DNA from: Siphonodentalium dalli
Lineage: Eukaryota > Mollusca > Scaphopoda > Gadilida > Siphonodentaliidae
Reading direction: 5' to 3'
Assembly: GCA_032622095.1 (NCBI GenBank)
Contig: CP136069.1
Span: 171,238,394 to 171,302,393, forward strand
DNA: 64,000 nucleotides
Shown: positions 12,170 to 24,429 of the stretch, in pieces
Position numbering within the stretch: the stretch's first letter is position 1
How the letters are laid out: every line of letters begins with the position of its first letter
Position numbers and translations under genes: made by a program
Notes under the pieces: generated by a model
What the model was told of the DNA's origin: nothing
Seen by the model: the letters and a program-made list of their open reading frames with translations, nothing else
Database searches by the model: none

Positions 12170-12715
12170 TCTTTACACCCCGCAACGAAGTTATGGGTGT
12201 ATACTGAACTGTCCAGCCGTCCAGACGTCCGTTGATCCATCGACGCAACTTTGTCCCAGCTAGTATTCTTTCAGTTTTAAGTCAATTGTGTTTAAACTTG
12301 CCATATATATTTAGTACCATTGGAATCGGTTCACCTGCGATTGAGGTCCGTCGGACTTTTTATTGGAGTTATTCCACTTATTAAACTTACAATTTTGTTT
12401 GCAATCCTGTAATTTTGTCCGAGTTTGAACGACTTCATTTATTGGTCAATGTTTTTTTAAACTTAGCACAATTGTATATATTGGCCATCACCAGAACATG
12501 TGCACCTGTAATTAATTATCAGAGCCATCCGAATTTTGCTTTACTAAGTTTATCCCCCTTTTCGGCTTATACTTGTTTTTTGCCACTTATGCCATGTTGT
12601 GCAAAACTTTGCACTCCTTCGTTTCCTGGACGATTTCTATGAAACTTGGCACATATGTTCACCACCATGGCAAATTGTGCCCATGAGATTACAAGATTGG
12701 TTGAACGTATTTGAG
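12170..12715. repeat. Degenerate tandem repeat of ~150-bp units
   Basis: Starts near ACACCCCGCAACGAAGTTAT. Three diverged units share AAACTTGGCA/AAACTTGCCA, a following CACC.TG.AATT or equivalent, and CCCCTTTT-like ends, near 12293, 12460 and 12642. The open frame 12415-12642 runs through it. Confidence 0.5.
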
Positions 12716-12719
12716 TTAA

Positions 12720-13094
12720 CCCTTTACCCAACAAAGCAACCAAAACCGGCCAAATAAAGCTTCAACAGCCTAAAATATCTTCGGTCTGTCTCAATAAAAC
12801 CATACAAATATGGATATCATTGGAACCGGTTCATTGACCACATTGTGATGGTTACAGTTATGCCCTGTGCCAATGCATTCTCTTGTATATGCGAGTCGAC
12901 CATAGGTCGCCTCGCATATATAAGATAATGCATTGGCCATTTTTTCTTATAATATTTTCTACATTCTTTGACAATTTAATCATTTTTAATATATGTTAAG
13001 CCAATGCATTCTCTTATATATGCGAGGCGACCTATGGTCGACTCGCATATATACGAGAATGCATTGGCACAGGGCCGTTCTGTTGGGTAAAGGG
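12720..13094 (+). mobile_element. TTAA double-hairpin MITE, copy b (complete)
   Basis: Flanked by TTAA at 12716-12719 and 13095-13098. Ends are CCCTTTACCCAACA and TGTTGGGTAAAGGG, a perfect 14-bp inverted repeat. Next to the left end is a GGCCAAATAAAGC block; then come two hairpins, each carrying GCGAGGCGACC or its complement, around an AT-rich spacer. No transposase. The TTAA target and CCCT ends point to piggyBac-type mobilisation (inference). Confidence 0.9.
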
Positions 13095-13099
13095 TTAAG

Positions 13100-14895
13100 T
13101 TATTATCCTTTTTGACTTTGCAATTGGATTTCTGATGTTCAGGTCTCAAATGTTCAGTGTGTAAATATTAACTAAATCGGAGACGTCGCGGTTTTGATTA
13201 ATTTTGACTGAACTGGGTTTATATGTAGGGCAAAAGTCCACACACATGTGAATGCTATCATGACCAAAGAATACAATGGTATAGAATACATTGATTTTTC
13301 GTTGTGCATACGTGATATGTACATACAATATATACATGTACTATATATAATAATGCACATAATAATGCACTCAACTGCTTTGTCCAAAATGCTCAGATGG
13401 CAATCAATTCCTAGCGAAAATAAGAGTGGCTGTCCAGCTTAATTGTTATACATAATGTGATATGTTGAGGAGGTTTCAAGTACTATACTGTTAGTATATA
13501 TGGTGAATTTGAGTTAATCCCACTAAAATATTATCAATATGTCCCAAAGTAAAAACAAAACTCTTAAAAGCAAAATATGTGCTTTCTGGAAATGTATGTT
13601 GCCCCACAGTTTGACGATAAAGTAAAATTTTCCAAAATGTTTACTGTTTTTCTAAAATTTACCTTAAAAATATAAAATTCATGCAAACTTCTAATTGTTC
13701 GTACTATATGTGAATAATTTAAGTTTAAAACGATACAGGTAGGTGGAACCAACAATAAATTCGCAAGATGCATACTGTTCTAAATGCTCGCATTTCGGAA
13801 ATGATAAAATGTTTCGATTTGTTGTGTCGGCATCTATGGCAAGTTTTTGTTAATCCTCGATAAACTGTCCCTCAGATGACACAAATGAGGTCAAAGATAT
13901 CCAACAAAATAGATGTTTTTTTGTGTTTCATATTTGGAATTTGGACAACAGAAGTTTGATAAAATCAAAATTCACTAACAATCGAAAAATACGAACACAA
14001 ATTTGATTTTGTTGTCACTACATGGAGAAATGTGGAATCATGAATCTAGTTCGAACCAATCATCAATTCACAAGATTTATGCTGTTCTCACTCAGTCCAA
14101 ATACTCAAATTATGGATAACAAATAGGGGATGGTCAGTTTTTATTGATTTTGCGGGCAAAGCATAACATTTAAACCAAAATTTAACATTTGTGTGTGTTC
14201 CCGAGGCCAGATAACACAGCCATATTTAATACGTTAACCTGTTCTTCGTATGTGCGTAAACAAAACAAAAGGGAATGAACCCTACACGTATATGAAAAAA
14301 AACAAATTCCCCCAAATTTTGTGTTAAGTTATCAAATATATCTTTTTCTTTACAAGTTAATGCTCTATCTATATCGATATCAATTTTAAGATCATACGTA
14401 TTTTTCTACAAGCCATGGCATATATATATATATAAAGTGTGCCAAATTTCTAAGCTAAATATGCAGACTGAAGTCACTTCGATTGATTTATAGTAAAACA
14501 GGTGAATTTCCAAAAATGAGAATGGCGGCCATCTTGGATTTCAAAATGGCGGGAAAATTACCACGAACCAGATCACCTGACCAAAATAAAATCAATCACT
14601 AACCATTCCGCGATCGATATCTAAAGTCAAAATGATCGTACATTTTTGTTTGCACACAACCCCGGACCAGGATACTATACGATTCAATTCAGTGTGTAGA
14701 ACTTATTGTCCAACACTGCAGATCAACACCACTTTACCCCTCAAAAACGCGCGCATTTTCGAGATTCTTCGTCGACGTCCGCCATCTTGAACCTGAAGAG
14801 AAATAATTCACATCGTCGACTCGAAATATGAAGCCATCAAGCTAAGAATAATCAGCGAGGAAGCTGATTCGCCATTATGTAGTATCTGTACCAAC
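13100..14895. other. Intergenic, no supported gene
   Basis: AT-rich. A stretch near 14520-14560 contains AATGGCGGCCATCTTGGAT, also found in the arms of the foldback elements. Open frames at 13146-13442 overlap on both strands and are not convincing. Confidence 0.4.
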
Positions 14896-15109
14896 CAACA
14901 TATAGACATATTTACATAACCTGGTACAATAACCGTGACCTAACACCCAGTTCTGTCGAAAATAGTATCCAAACACAACAGTTCGAACAAGATTGCTTGG
15001 AAGTCAGTGGACGGAATATTCCCGTACAATGCGTTGCGCATATTACCAACTGAGCCACCGGGGACTCTCTCTCTCTATATATAGCCTGACGTATCAAATG
15101 ATCCAAATA

Positions 15110-15345
15110 TTAATTAACCCCTTCTATACTAACTGCGTTATCCCAGTCAGTCATACAATTAAACATTGGAAGGGTCTATTATTCATCTGCAGGGATGTTC
15201 AGGAAATAACAGCAGACGACAGATAATAGAAAGAGCAGGAGTCCTAAACATTGGTGGGAAATGCTCGGATAATAATTTGGTCGTGCATGATGTGTTGAAC
15301 TTATTATCTGAACATTTCCTAAGGGAACACTACTCAGCAATGCGT
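15110..15345 (-). repeat. Dispersed repeat R2, copy 2 (inverted)
   Basis: Reverse-complement relative of 6928-7175: GGAAGGGTCTATTATTCATC at 15167 and GGGAACACTACTCAGCAATG near 15322-15341 match its two ends. Confidence 0.6.
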
Positions 15346-15419
15346 ATTTAGTATGTGAAGAGTTTACGTGCTGACGATCAACCCTTTGATGACTGGAGCT
15401 TCCATATTATTTGTTTTTG

Positions 15420-15610
15420 TTGCGAAAACCCTGTGCCAATGCATACCTATGTTATATATGCGAGTCGCCCATTTGGCGCATCGCATATATAAGGGAATGC
15501 ATTGACCTAACAATATTTACCTTGATCATGTAAGCCATTGCATGCTCTTATATATGCGAGGTTCCCTATGGGAGACACGCATACATAATAGAATGCAATG
15601 ACACGGGGTC
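15420..15610. repeat. Diverged double-hairpin repeat, variant ends (copy 1)
   Basis: Two palindromes like those of the TTAA MITE but diverged, with a short spacer. The left flank is TTGCGAAAACCCTGTGCCAA instead of the CCCTTTACCCAACA end; the same flank occurs inverted at 48126-48146. No TTAA is seen at either end. Confidence 0.7.
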
Positions 15611-15614
15611 TTTA

Positions 15615-16170
15615 ATGCTGCATCATCGCAGCTCCCGTCATGAAAAGGTTAGCACGCACAATAACCAGTGACCACGGTGAACGTCAGTCGTATTGAAATC
15701 CGACGGTCCATTATTAAACATGAACGGAGTACGATAGTGACGGAGTATATATACCATCGGATTTCAGTTTGACTGGATGAAAAGTCAGCTTGTTCTGTCC
15801 AAGGGTGATATTTCATTTAATGAAGGAACTTATACTGTATGAAAACATATAATTCACAAATATCCCGTGCAACAAAGCAATCAATTGATATGACGGTGAG
15901 GAGAATAATCAGCGTATCTGTGGGGTCTCAAAATGTTTATCCCTTACATTTCAATTCGCGCAGTACTATTTTTCGCTTAAAACTGAGCAAAAAATTGTAC
16001 GACTCTCAGTTTAAAATATACGACAGGGAAAACAAGAGTGTTATGTTGATGAGTTACATACATTATGAAACGTTCGACACTGAATACATATAGGCCTATA
16101 TTTGCATTCGGTCAACCAATATAAAAATTCAAAATCATTACTCTCTGCTAAGCGACGTACACCTCATTGT
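15615..16170. other. Intergenic, no supported gene
   Basis: The open frame 15839-16093 (84 codons) has no recognisable domain and no splice or composition support. Confidence 0.35.
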
Positions 16171-18049
16171 AATAGTTAGGGAGCCCGCATATGTTCTATT
16201 TACACTTTTGCGTACAAAAGGTTTGACCCCATAAAGTTGGTACCAATAATGGAACATTCTGAAAAACCGATTTCTTAAGTTGCGCATTCCTGGGGTTTAT
16301 AGGGGCTGCTGAACCCCAAAAAGTGCCAAAAATCACTTCTATTTACACTTCCGCGTACATCGATGAATTTTGGTTTGATGGTACTCCTAAGTGTACTCAT
16401 TAAGAAAACACAACTTAAGAAAGGGATTTTCCTGGGGTTTTCAGATAAGAAAGGGGGTCCCATGCTGAACCCCAAAACGTGATTTTTCACTTTATTTTAC
16501 ACTTTCGCGTATATCCATAATTTTTGGTCTCAAAGTACTTTGATATATACTAATTATAAAAACACAACTTAAGAAGCAACTTTTCCTGGGGTTTTAAGAT
16601 AAGAAGGGGGTCATCGGGTCACCCCCCAAAACGTAAAAAAATCACTTTTATTTACATGATTGCATTTGTCCAACGTGTGTGTATGTGCGTACATCCATTG
16701 TACGTTGCACTATTACAACCAATACATCCCTAAATCGATACGATCAACTTAAGAAATATATATTCACGTCGTTTTCTGATAAGAACGAGACTTGTTACAC
16801 CCCCCCCCCCCCCCCCCCCCACAACCCGATCCATTTTCTAGAACTATAAGTGAGCCAGTTTTATGAAAATTATAGCGGGAAAATCTAGTAAAATGTACAC
16901 AAATGTATATATTTTCGTGAAGCTAAGACATACTGACACTTTTTTGGGCCAAAATTAAAACTCACCATCCAAGATGGCCGCCAAAATGGCTGCCGGAAGT
17001 TGAAAATATGACATTTTTTCACAAATATCTTCTAGATCAATTCATGCTGTTTGGAACTGGTTGAGTAATGCAACTTTATTTTGTGTTTTTTATATTAACT
17101 GATCATTGGAGCAATTAAATATGCAATTATTGGGGTCCTAACCCCTTCCGATCCCTCAAAAGTTTGATTGTACAGAATGCGGTACAAAATTTCACCCAAA
17201 AAAATCACAATTGGGATTCTAGTCATATTTCAACAATAAATGAACAGAACTTTGTAATGTGAGTGAGGCATATCATTACCTATGCATATTCCAAAACACT
17301 GGAAAATTCTTACTTTGGCTCAAAATGGCTGCCAATATGGCCGCCAAAATATGGAAAATGGTAAATATTACACCAGCGTGTCCTGCAATCGCTTACAAGT
17401 TGTGTTGATGTATAAAATGGGCCATTCTGCATTCTATACATTGAATGATAACATGTCTGATGCACCATGGTTAATTGTTCTATTTTCACCACTGACATCG
17501 TCAAAAATATTGGACTTTTCTCTAAAAAACTCGACATAAATATTGGCAAAAATTCAGTTTTCAGGTTTGAACCATTTTTTCAGGTAAAATATAACTATCT
17601 TTGGATTGAAAGGTGTTTATTGTTTTGGTCTATCTTAAATGTGTCACACTACGGTGTTTATAGACCAAATTTCTCAAAGCTCAAGATGGCTTCCAAAATG
17701 GCAACCAAATTTGTAAAATGCTAATTTTTTACATATATCCCGAACATTCTCTGCATTATCCGAAAAGATAGCAAATTATGACTCACTTGGTTATTATACG
17801 TGTTAGTTAATTAACTGACAACTACATGTTCTATTCCCGGTTGTCCCAGTTCCGTATGGGGCATGACAAATTCATTTTAAAGTATGTAATTTTCTGAGAA
17901 CCTCTTTTGTGATTTTGGCCATATTTATGGAAAGGAAATGGGCAGAAATTTGAGACAGAACTGAGATGGACCATAATCGTTGGCTATTCTGGTTCATTAT
18001 GATAACAAAAAATGTCTACAGGATACAGTGTGGATGCCAAGATCGTAGC

Positions 18050-19743
18050 CAGGGAGTTTCTCTGTGATCATATGTGAGGTGAATAGGTATACATGGAGTT
18101 ATTGTATGTCATGACTGATGTGAGTAGGTATACTACAATGAGTGACAATATGGTTATAAGTGGGTTATCCATGGTAAGATGCATCTAGGTATACCGGGAG
18201 AGGTCATGGTCAGGTGTGAGGTGAATCGGTAGGCATGGAGTGACTGTATGGTGTATGATTGTGTATATCCAGTACGGGTGCATCCGGTGTGCCTGTATGG
18301 CCACTGGTGTGGTGTATGGATATATCTACATGGTCATCTATGTGTTGATTATGTATATATGGAGTGACTGTAAGGTCATGGTGGGATGTACATGTGTTGT
18401 CTGTATGATCATGGATGGGGTGTGTGGATAAATAGGTAGTGATGTTATGGTTACGGGTAATGTGTATATGTATATATGGAATGACTGTACGGTCATGATT
18501 GAATATGAATACCTGGAGTAAGCTGGTGGACAGTATCGAGCGTGTGGGTACATAGGGAGTGTCCTTGTGGTAACGGGTGGGATGTATATTTATATATATC
18601 GTGGATGTATTATCATTGGTGGGTGTATAGGTCTTAGCTGTATTATCATGGATGGCGTGTATGATAATACAGTGAATTGCTGAATTGTCATGTGTGAGGT
18701 GTATATGCAAGTATGGATTGTTTGAGTTGTGGTATGTGCGGGTTTTGTGTATATCTGGAAGGGCTGAATGGCCATTAGTGAGCGTTACATGTATACCTGG
18801 AGTTAATCTATGGTCTATGATGGGCTGCATACGTATATTAAGTGGTTATATGACTATATGTGTCGAATAGGTATACATGTAGTGACTGTATGGTTAATTG
18901 TGAGATGAGTACATGTAGGTATACAAGTAGTGACTGTATGATCATAAATGTAATGAACATCTATACAGGGGGTGACAGGCGTATGAGTATACATGTACCT
19001 GGTGTTCCTGTTTGGTGACTCGTGTCGGTATCGTCATGTGTAGGTTATACCAGTACATACACGTGTTGCTTTATTGTCATGGGCGACGGATATGTGTATA
19101 TAGCGAGTGGCTATATGGCCATGGATGAGGTGCATATGCATACATGGAGTGACTATACTGACATGGCTGGGGTGTATTAGTATATCTTGAGTGGCTATTC
19201 GGCTATGGTGTGACAAATAGGAATACATGGATTGATATGGCCACTGTTGGGGTGAATATGAATACAAGGATTGACCATGATCGTGTATGAATGTTTTGAA
19301 TAGGTACACACGGGGTGACTATATGGCCATAGGTCAGGTGAAGGAGTATACCAGGTAACATGGGTGAGGGTATGCGTATGAAGCGAGTGGCTATATGGCC
19401 ATTGGTGATGTGCATATGTATACCGGAATGACTTTATGGTCATTGTTGTGGTGTTGATGTATATATTGATTGTTCATTTGACCATGCGTTTGGAGAATAT
19501 GTATACAGGGGATGACGTTATGGCAAATGGTGCGATGAATGGGTATACACGGAGTGACTATATGGTTATGGGTCATGTTTAGGAGTATACCCGGTGTACC
19601 TGCATTGTGACGCGTGGCTGTATGGTCATCCGTGGTCATGGGTCAGGTGTACATGTATACAGTGGGTAACTATATTGTTAAGTATGTGGTATTTATGTAT
19701 ATATGTAATGACTGTGTGTTAATGGGTGGCTATCACTTTCCAC
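18050..19743 (-). repeat. 42-bp degenerate minisatellite in the left arm of foldback copy 1
   Basis: About 40 diverged units with core CATACAGTCACT..ATGTATACC on the minus strand. A unit length near 42 bp, a multiple of three, keeps long minus-strand frames open (for example 18210-18830, rich in His, Thr, Tyr and Ile). I do not consider these genes. Confidence 0.85.
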
Positions 19744-19788
19744 GATATGACATGACCTCTCTATTGATTAACATATCCTTGAGTTATT
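19744..19788 (+). other. Asymmetric 45-bp central loop of foldback copy 1
   Basis: Unpaired sequence starting GATATGACATGACCTCTC between GGCTATCACTTTCCAC and GTGGAAAGCGATAGCC. The same loop is reverse-complemented in copy 2, giving the orientation of each element. Confidence 0.88.
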
Positions 19789-20405
19789 GTGGAAAGCGAT
19801 AGCCACTCAAGGTACATATGTACAACCCACCCATTACCACAGTCACTCCATATGTACATAAACACCACACAAATGCCAACATAGTCACCCACTTTATACA
19901 CGTACATGTACTAGTACACCTGATCATACAGCCATACTTGGTTATACCCGTGCATACCACAAATGACGATACAGCCACGAGTCACCATGCATGAACACCT
20001 ACACCCGACCATATAGTCACTCTATGTATACATATTCACTATATTCACGATCATACAGTCACGCAATGTATACATATCCACCTCTCATGGACCATACAGC
20101 CACTGCATGTATACCTATTCGCCATACCCATGACCATGAAGTAAATCCAGGTTTACATATGCACATCACCAATGATGAGCCCTTCCAGATATACCAATAT
20201 CCCCACATACGACCACTCATAAGTTCCATACTTGCCATACTCATACACGCCATTCATGATAATAAATCTACTCCCCATACACCACCAATGATAACACATC
20301 CACAACATATATAAATATACGCCCCACCGTTAACAACAGGGCACTCCCTATATACCCACACACCATTCATGACCATACAATAACTCCCTGTATACCTATT
20401 ATCCT
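19789..20405 (+). repeat. 42-bp minisatellite in the right arm of foldback copy 1
   Basis: Inverted counterpart of the left array but only about 0.6 kb. Core CATACAGTCAC...TGTATACATAT repeats. The frame 19991-20314 is a by-product of the unit length. Confidence 0.85.
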
Positions 20406-22154
20406 CAGATATGGTCATAACTCCCTGGCTACCATCTTGGCTTCCACCCTGTATCCAGTTGATAAATTTTTATCATAATGGGCCAGAATACCCACATATC
20501 ATGGTTCATCTCAGTTCAGTCTCAAAGTTCTGCCCATTTCCTTTCAATAATATGGTTCTCCACAAAATTCCATATTGCAATTTTAAAATAAATTTGTCAT
20601 GCCCCATACGGAACTGGGACAAACATAATAGAACGTAGTTGTCAGTTAATTACATTGTAACCAAGTGAGTCACAATTTGCCACTTTTTTCGGACAACGCA
20701 GAGAATAATGTTCGGGATATGTTAACTTTTTACAAATTTGGTTGCCATTTTGGAAGCCATCTTGAGCAATTTAGTCTATAAACACCGTAGTGTGACACAT
20801 TTAAGATAGACCAAAACAATAAACACCTTTCAATCCAAAGATAGTTACATTTTACTTGAACAAATGGTCGAACCCCGAAAAGTTAATTCTTGCCGATATT
20901 TATGTCCAATATTTCTGGTAAATGTCAGTGGTGACAATAGTAAAAATGATCCATGGTGCATCAGACATGTTAGTATGCAATGTATAGAAAACAGATTAGC
21001 CAATTGTGTACATCAACCACAACTTGTAAGCGATTGCAGGACACCCTGGGGCAATATTTATCATTTTCCATATTTTAGCGGCCATTTTCGCAGCCATTTT
21101 GAGCCAAGGTAAGATTTATGGTTCCAGAGATTTGGAATATTCATAGATAATGATATGCCTCACTTACATTACAATGTTCTTTTCATTTCTTGTTGAAATA
21201 TGACTAGAATCTCAATTGTGATTTGTTTGTAAAATTTTGTACTGCGTTCTGTAAAATCGATTTTGTGAGGGATCGGAAGGGGTTAGGACCCCAATAATTG
21301 CATATTTAATTGCTCCAATGATCAGTTAATATAAAAAACACAAAATAAAGTTGCATTACTCAACCAGTTTTGGCGGCCATCTTGGATGGTGAGTTTCAAT
21401 TTTGGCCCAAAAAAGTGTCAGTATGTCTTAGCTTCACGAAAATATATACATTTGTATACATTTTACTAGATTTTCCCGCTATAATTTTCATAAAACTGGC
21501 TCACTTATAGTTCTAGAAAATGGATCGGGTTGTGGGGGGGGGGGTAACAAGTCTCGTTCTTATCAGAAAACGACATGAATATATATTTCTTAAGTTGATC
21601 GTATCGATTTAGGGATGTATTGGTTGTAATAGTGCAACGTTCCAGGGGTGTACGCACATATACACACGTTGGACGAATGCAATCATGTAAATAAAAGTGA
21701 TTTTTTACGTTTTGAGGGGTGACCCGATGACCCCCTTCTTATCTTAAAACCCCAGGAAATGTTGCTTCTTAAGTTGTGTTTTTATAATTAGTATATATCA
21801 AAGTACTTTGAGACCAAAAATTATGGATGTACGCGAAAGTGTAAAAAAAAGTGAAAAATCACGTTTTGGGGTTCAGCATGGGACCCCCTTTCTTATCTGA
21901 AAACCCCAGGAAAATCCCTTTCTTAAGTTGTGTTTTCTTAATGAGTACACTTAGGAGTATCATCAAACCAAAATTCATCGATGTACGCGGAAGTGTAAAT
22001 AGAAGTGATTTTTGGCACTTTTTGGGGTTCAGCAGCCCCTAAACCCCAGGAATGCGCAACTTAAGAAATCGGGTTTTCAGAATGTTCCATTATTGGTACC
22101 AACCTTTTGTACGCAAAAGTGTAAATAGAACATATGCGGGCTCCCTAACTATAA

Positions 22155-23375
22155 CGTCGACGACACTGAAATGATAGATTGCATGTACATGACAACACGT
22201 GCCCCAATTCACCACCATGGAGTGACACCATGACCATACAGTCGAGTTAGTTATGTCATCACAACCCGCATCCAAGTGTTTATTTTTCTAAACAGTTACA
22301 GAGATAATTTTGTGTGACCCGCAAACGTGCATGATTTAATGAAGCAAAAATTAGACGGCACCAAAATGTATGACAAGCAGGAGTCATCTACAGTATATAC
22401 GGCGAAATATAATTATCGAATTATGTTTTCTGTGCAGCATATATCTCGAGAAGTTCGTTGTCGTACTTTAGATGTGCAAAGGTATATGCTAGAACATTCC
22501 ACGAATCTCTACTCTGGCTAACGCTCCTGGAGATCATATTCCACCAATACAAAACCTGGGAAATTTTGTATGTTCTGATCCGTTCTGACAGGGAACTTTA
22601 TAGCATTGGACAAACAATGGAGGGAACACATTCGTTGTTAATACTTGTTCCTACTTCACGTTAGGGGGAGCTAGAGATTACATGTTTTTTTGTGACTTTT
22701 TTGAACCGATATCGCAATAAACACTGATAAACATTGAATTAATTCCCCAGCAGAAATCCATAATTGTAAGCTACGCATAGCAAAATCGTTCACAAAGTCA
22801 CTTAAATCTTGTAATTTCGGGTTGTGACCCTCACCTACAGCGAGGTACATTATTAAGGAAGAAGTAATAACTTGGAAATATATTCCCCTTGTTATTTTTT
22901 CGACTTTATAAGGTTCCCTGTCAAAACTTCAAAAAGTTCACACACAGGTTTTGCGCTGGTGGAATATGATTTATATACGGGCGTAAGCCGGAATAGTAAT
23001 TCATGACATGATATAAATTATATGTATACTACGATATTCAATTATATTTACACACTAAGTGTTGTCATCACTAAATCCAGCATTCTGATTGGTCGGCGCC
23101 CACGTGGCTAGTTGCAGTTATTTCTCGGTGAATGCGTAACGCCTCATAACACCAAGCTAATAACACCATCGATACGTCATTAGGTTTGGAAAGACGAACG
23201 CGTAATGCTTTTGGCGCATTTTGACTCGCGCAGGATTGACTTAATACATCATCGGGTTTCAACATGTTCCTATTAACTTTTGCCAAGGGTGCTATTGGGT
23301 ATTTTGGGGTGATCTTGTCACGATACACTTTTCGATTTAAATATATTTACAAAAGCGGCTTTTTCGCTAAATGTA
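22155..23375. other. Intergenic, no supported gene
   Basis: No shared repeat recognised. Open frames at 22327-22664 and 23071-23328 lack motifs. Confidence 0.4.
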
Positions 23376-23379
23376 TATA

Positions 23380-23545
23380 AATATAAGGATTAACTGTCAT
23401 GTGGACTATTTTTATGGAGATGTAACGGTGAGGTAAGTGGACATAACTTGTATGTAAAACCCTTCGGGTTTTACACAAGTTATGTCCACTTACCTCACCG
23501 TTACAGCTCCATAAAAATAGTCCACATGACAGTTAATCCTTATAT
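23380..23545. repeat. ~165-bp hairpin with ~78-bp nearly perfect arms
   Basis: ATAAGGATTAACTGTCATGT at 23383 pairs with ACATGACAGTTAATCCTTAT ending near 23543. The arms meet at AAAACCCTTCGGGTTTT. One mismatch and a 2-nt bulge are seen. Confidence 0.9.
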
Positions 23546-23560
23546 ATCACCCCTGGTTAA

Positions 23561-23930
23561 GTGGTCCTACTAATTTGTTATGATGCTGGTCCTGTTGAAT
23601 TGCTATGGTGTTGGTAGGAAACTATAATGTTGTTAGGAAAATATACCGTTATTTTGTGGTGTTTGGCTAATACGAACGAATTGAGATAAAGCTAGTGTCT
23701 AAATACAATATTCATGAACACATTCACATCTATATTTATAAAATATTTTAACCATGGCTGTTCAAGTGTTCATATTGATTATGGTCGCTTTGCAACGACA
23801 CAAAGTGTCATTTATATTTAAATGTGTTGACAATGAATATGTGTTTTAACGTATTATAACATACAAACTATTTCAATTCATTCAGATAAGCCAAAGGCTG
23901 AAAAATTACAATTCAGCAGGACTCACCAAC
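23561..23930 (+). mobile_element. TTAA element family GTGGTCCT, diverged copy
   Basis: TTAA (23557-23560) then GTGGTCCTACTAA. Collinear with 35583 onwards (TGTTGAATTGCTATG, GGTGTTTGGC.AA..CGA.CGA.TTGAGA). The right end near 23915 (CAGCAGGACTCACC) is degenerate. Confidence 0.55.
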
Positions 23931-24199
23931 ATCATAACAAATTATCACAACCTCTCAACCATGCATGGGAGGTAATCAACAAAATACAATACGACGCTTG
24001 AAACAACGTTTATTTTGTACATGTTAGAGGAGACATTGATATCCTAGACGACATACTAAATTTGAAAGACGTAAATTTTTTACGTAAACTTTGCTCGTTT
24101 ATACGATTGATTAACTTTAAGTTGGATGACAGCAATTAATCCGTCGTTGTTGTTGTTTTAGTCGCTACTGTTGTCATTTTTATTGTTGTTTTGAATAAC

Positions 24200-24425
24200 A
24201 ACGGTGAAGTCGGCATGTGGTGATCATATTATGAATATTATGATCATGTTGACTATGATAACAATGACGATGATCGATGTCGACGCTATGATGAAGATGA
24301 TCGCGACGACAACGATTACATGTGGTGGTGGTGGTGATGATGATGATGATAATGATGACTATTATTTTGAGGATGAAACTGGTGATGATGAAGGTGATGA
24401 TGATAATGCTGATTATGACGCCCGA
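24200..24425. repeat. Degenerate GAT/ATG trinucleotide-rich tract
   Basis: Dominated by GATGATGATAATGATG-like sequence and GGTGGT. The frame 24204-24515 is Asp-rich simply because the trinucleotide reads GAT; no splice or initiation support. Confidence 0.75.
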
Positions 24426-24429
24426 GAGG

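Larger units (their letters stand above)
16175..22149 (+). mobile_element. Long foldback element, copy 1 (~5.98 kb inverted repeat)
   Basis: Ends are GTTAGGGAGCCCGCATATG at 16175 and its reverse complement finishing at 22149, flanked by TA (16173-16174, 22150-22151). The left arm (16175-19743) and right arm (19789-22149) are inverted copies around a 45-bp unpaired loop. From the outside in, each arm has ~130-bp subterminal repeats (TACACTTTCGCGTACA with CCTGGGGTTTT), a C/G run, conserved single-copy sequence, then a 42-bp minisatellite. The left minisatellite is about 1 kb longer. No transposase. TA flanks suggest a Tc1/mariner-type target (inference). Confidence 0.88.

Noticed and set aside
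18210-18830. 206-codon minus-strand frame rich in His, Thr, Tyr, Ile
   Set aside because: It lies wholly in the 42-bp minisatellite of a foldback element; the unit length explains the open frame.
21851-22042. Short frame repeated in both arms and both foldback elements
   Set aside because: Conservation is explained by the inverted-repeat arms; no domain recognised.
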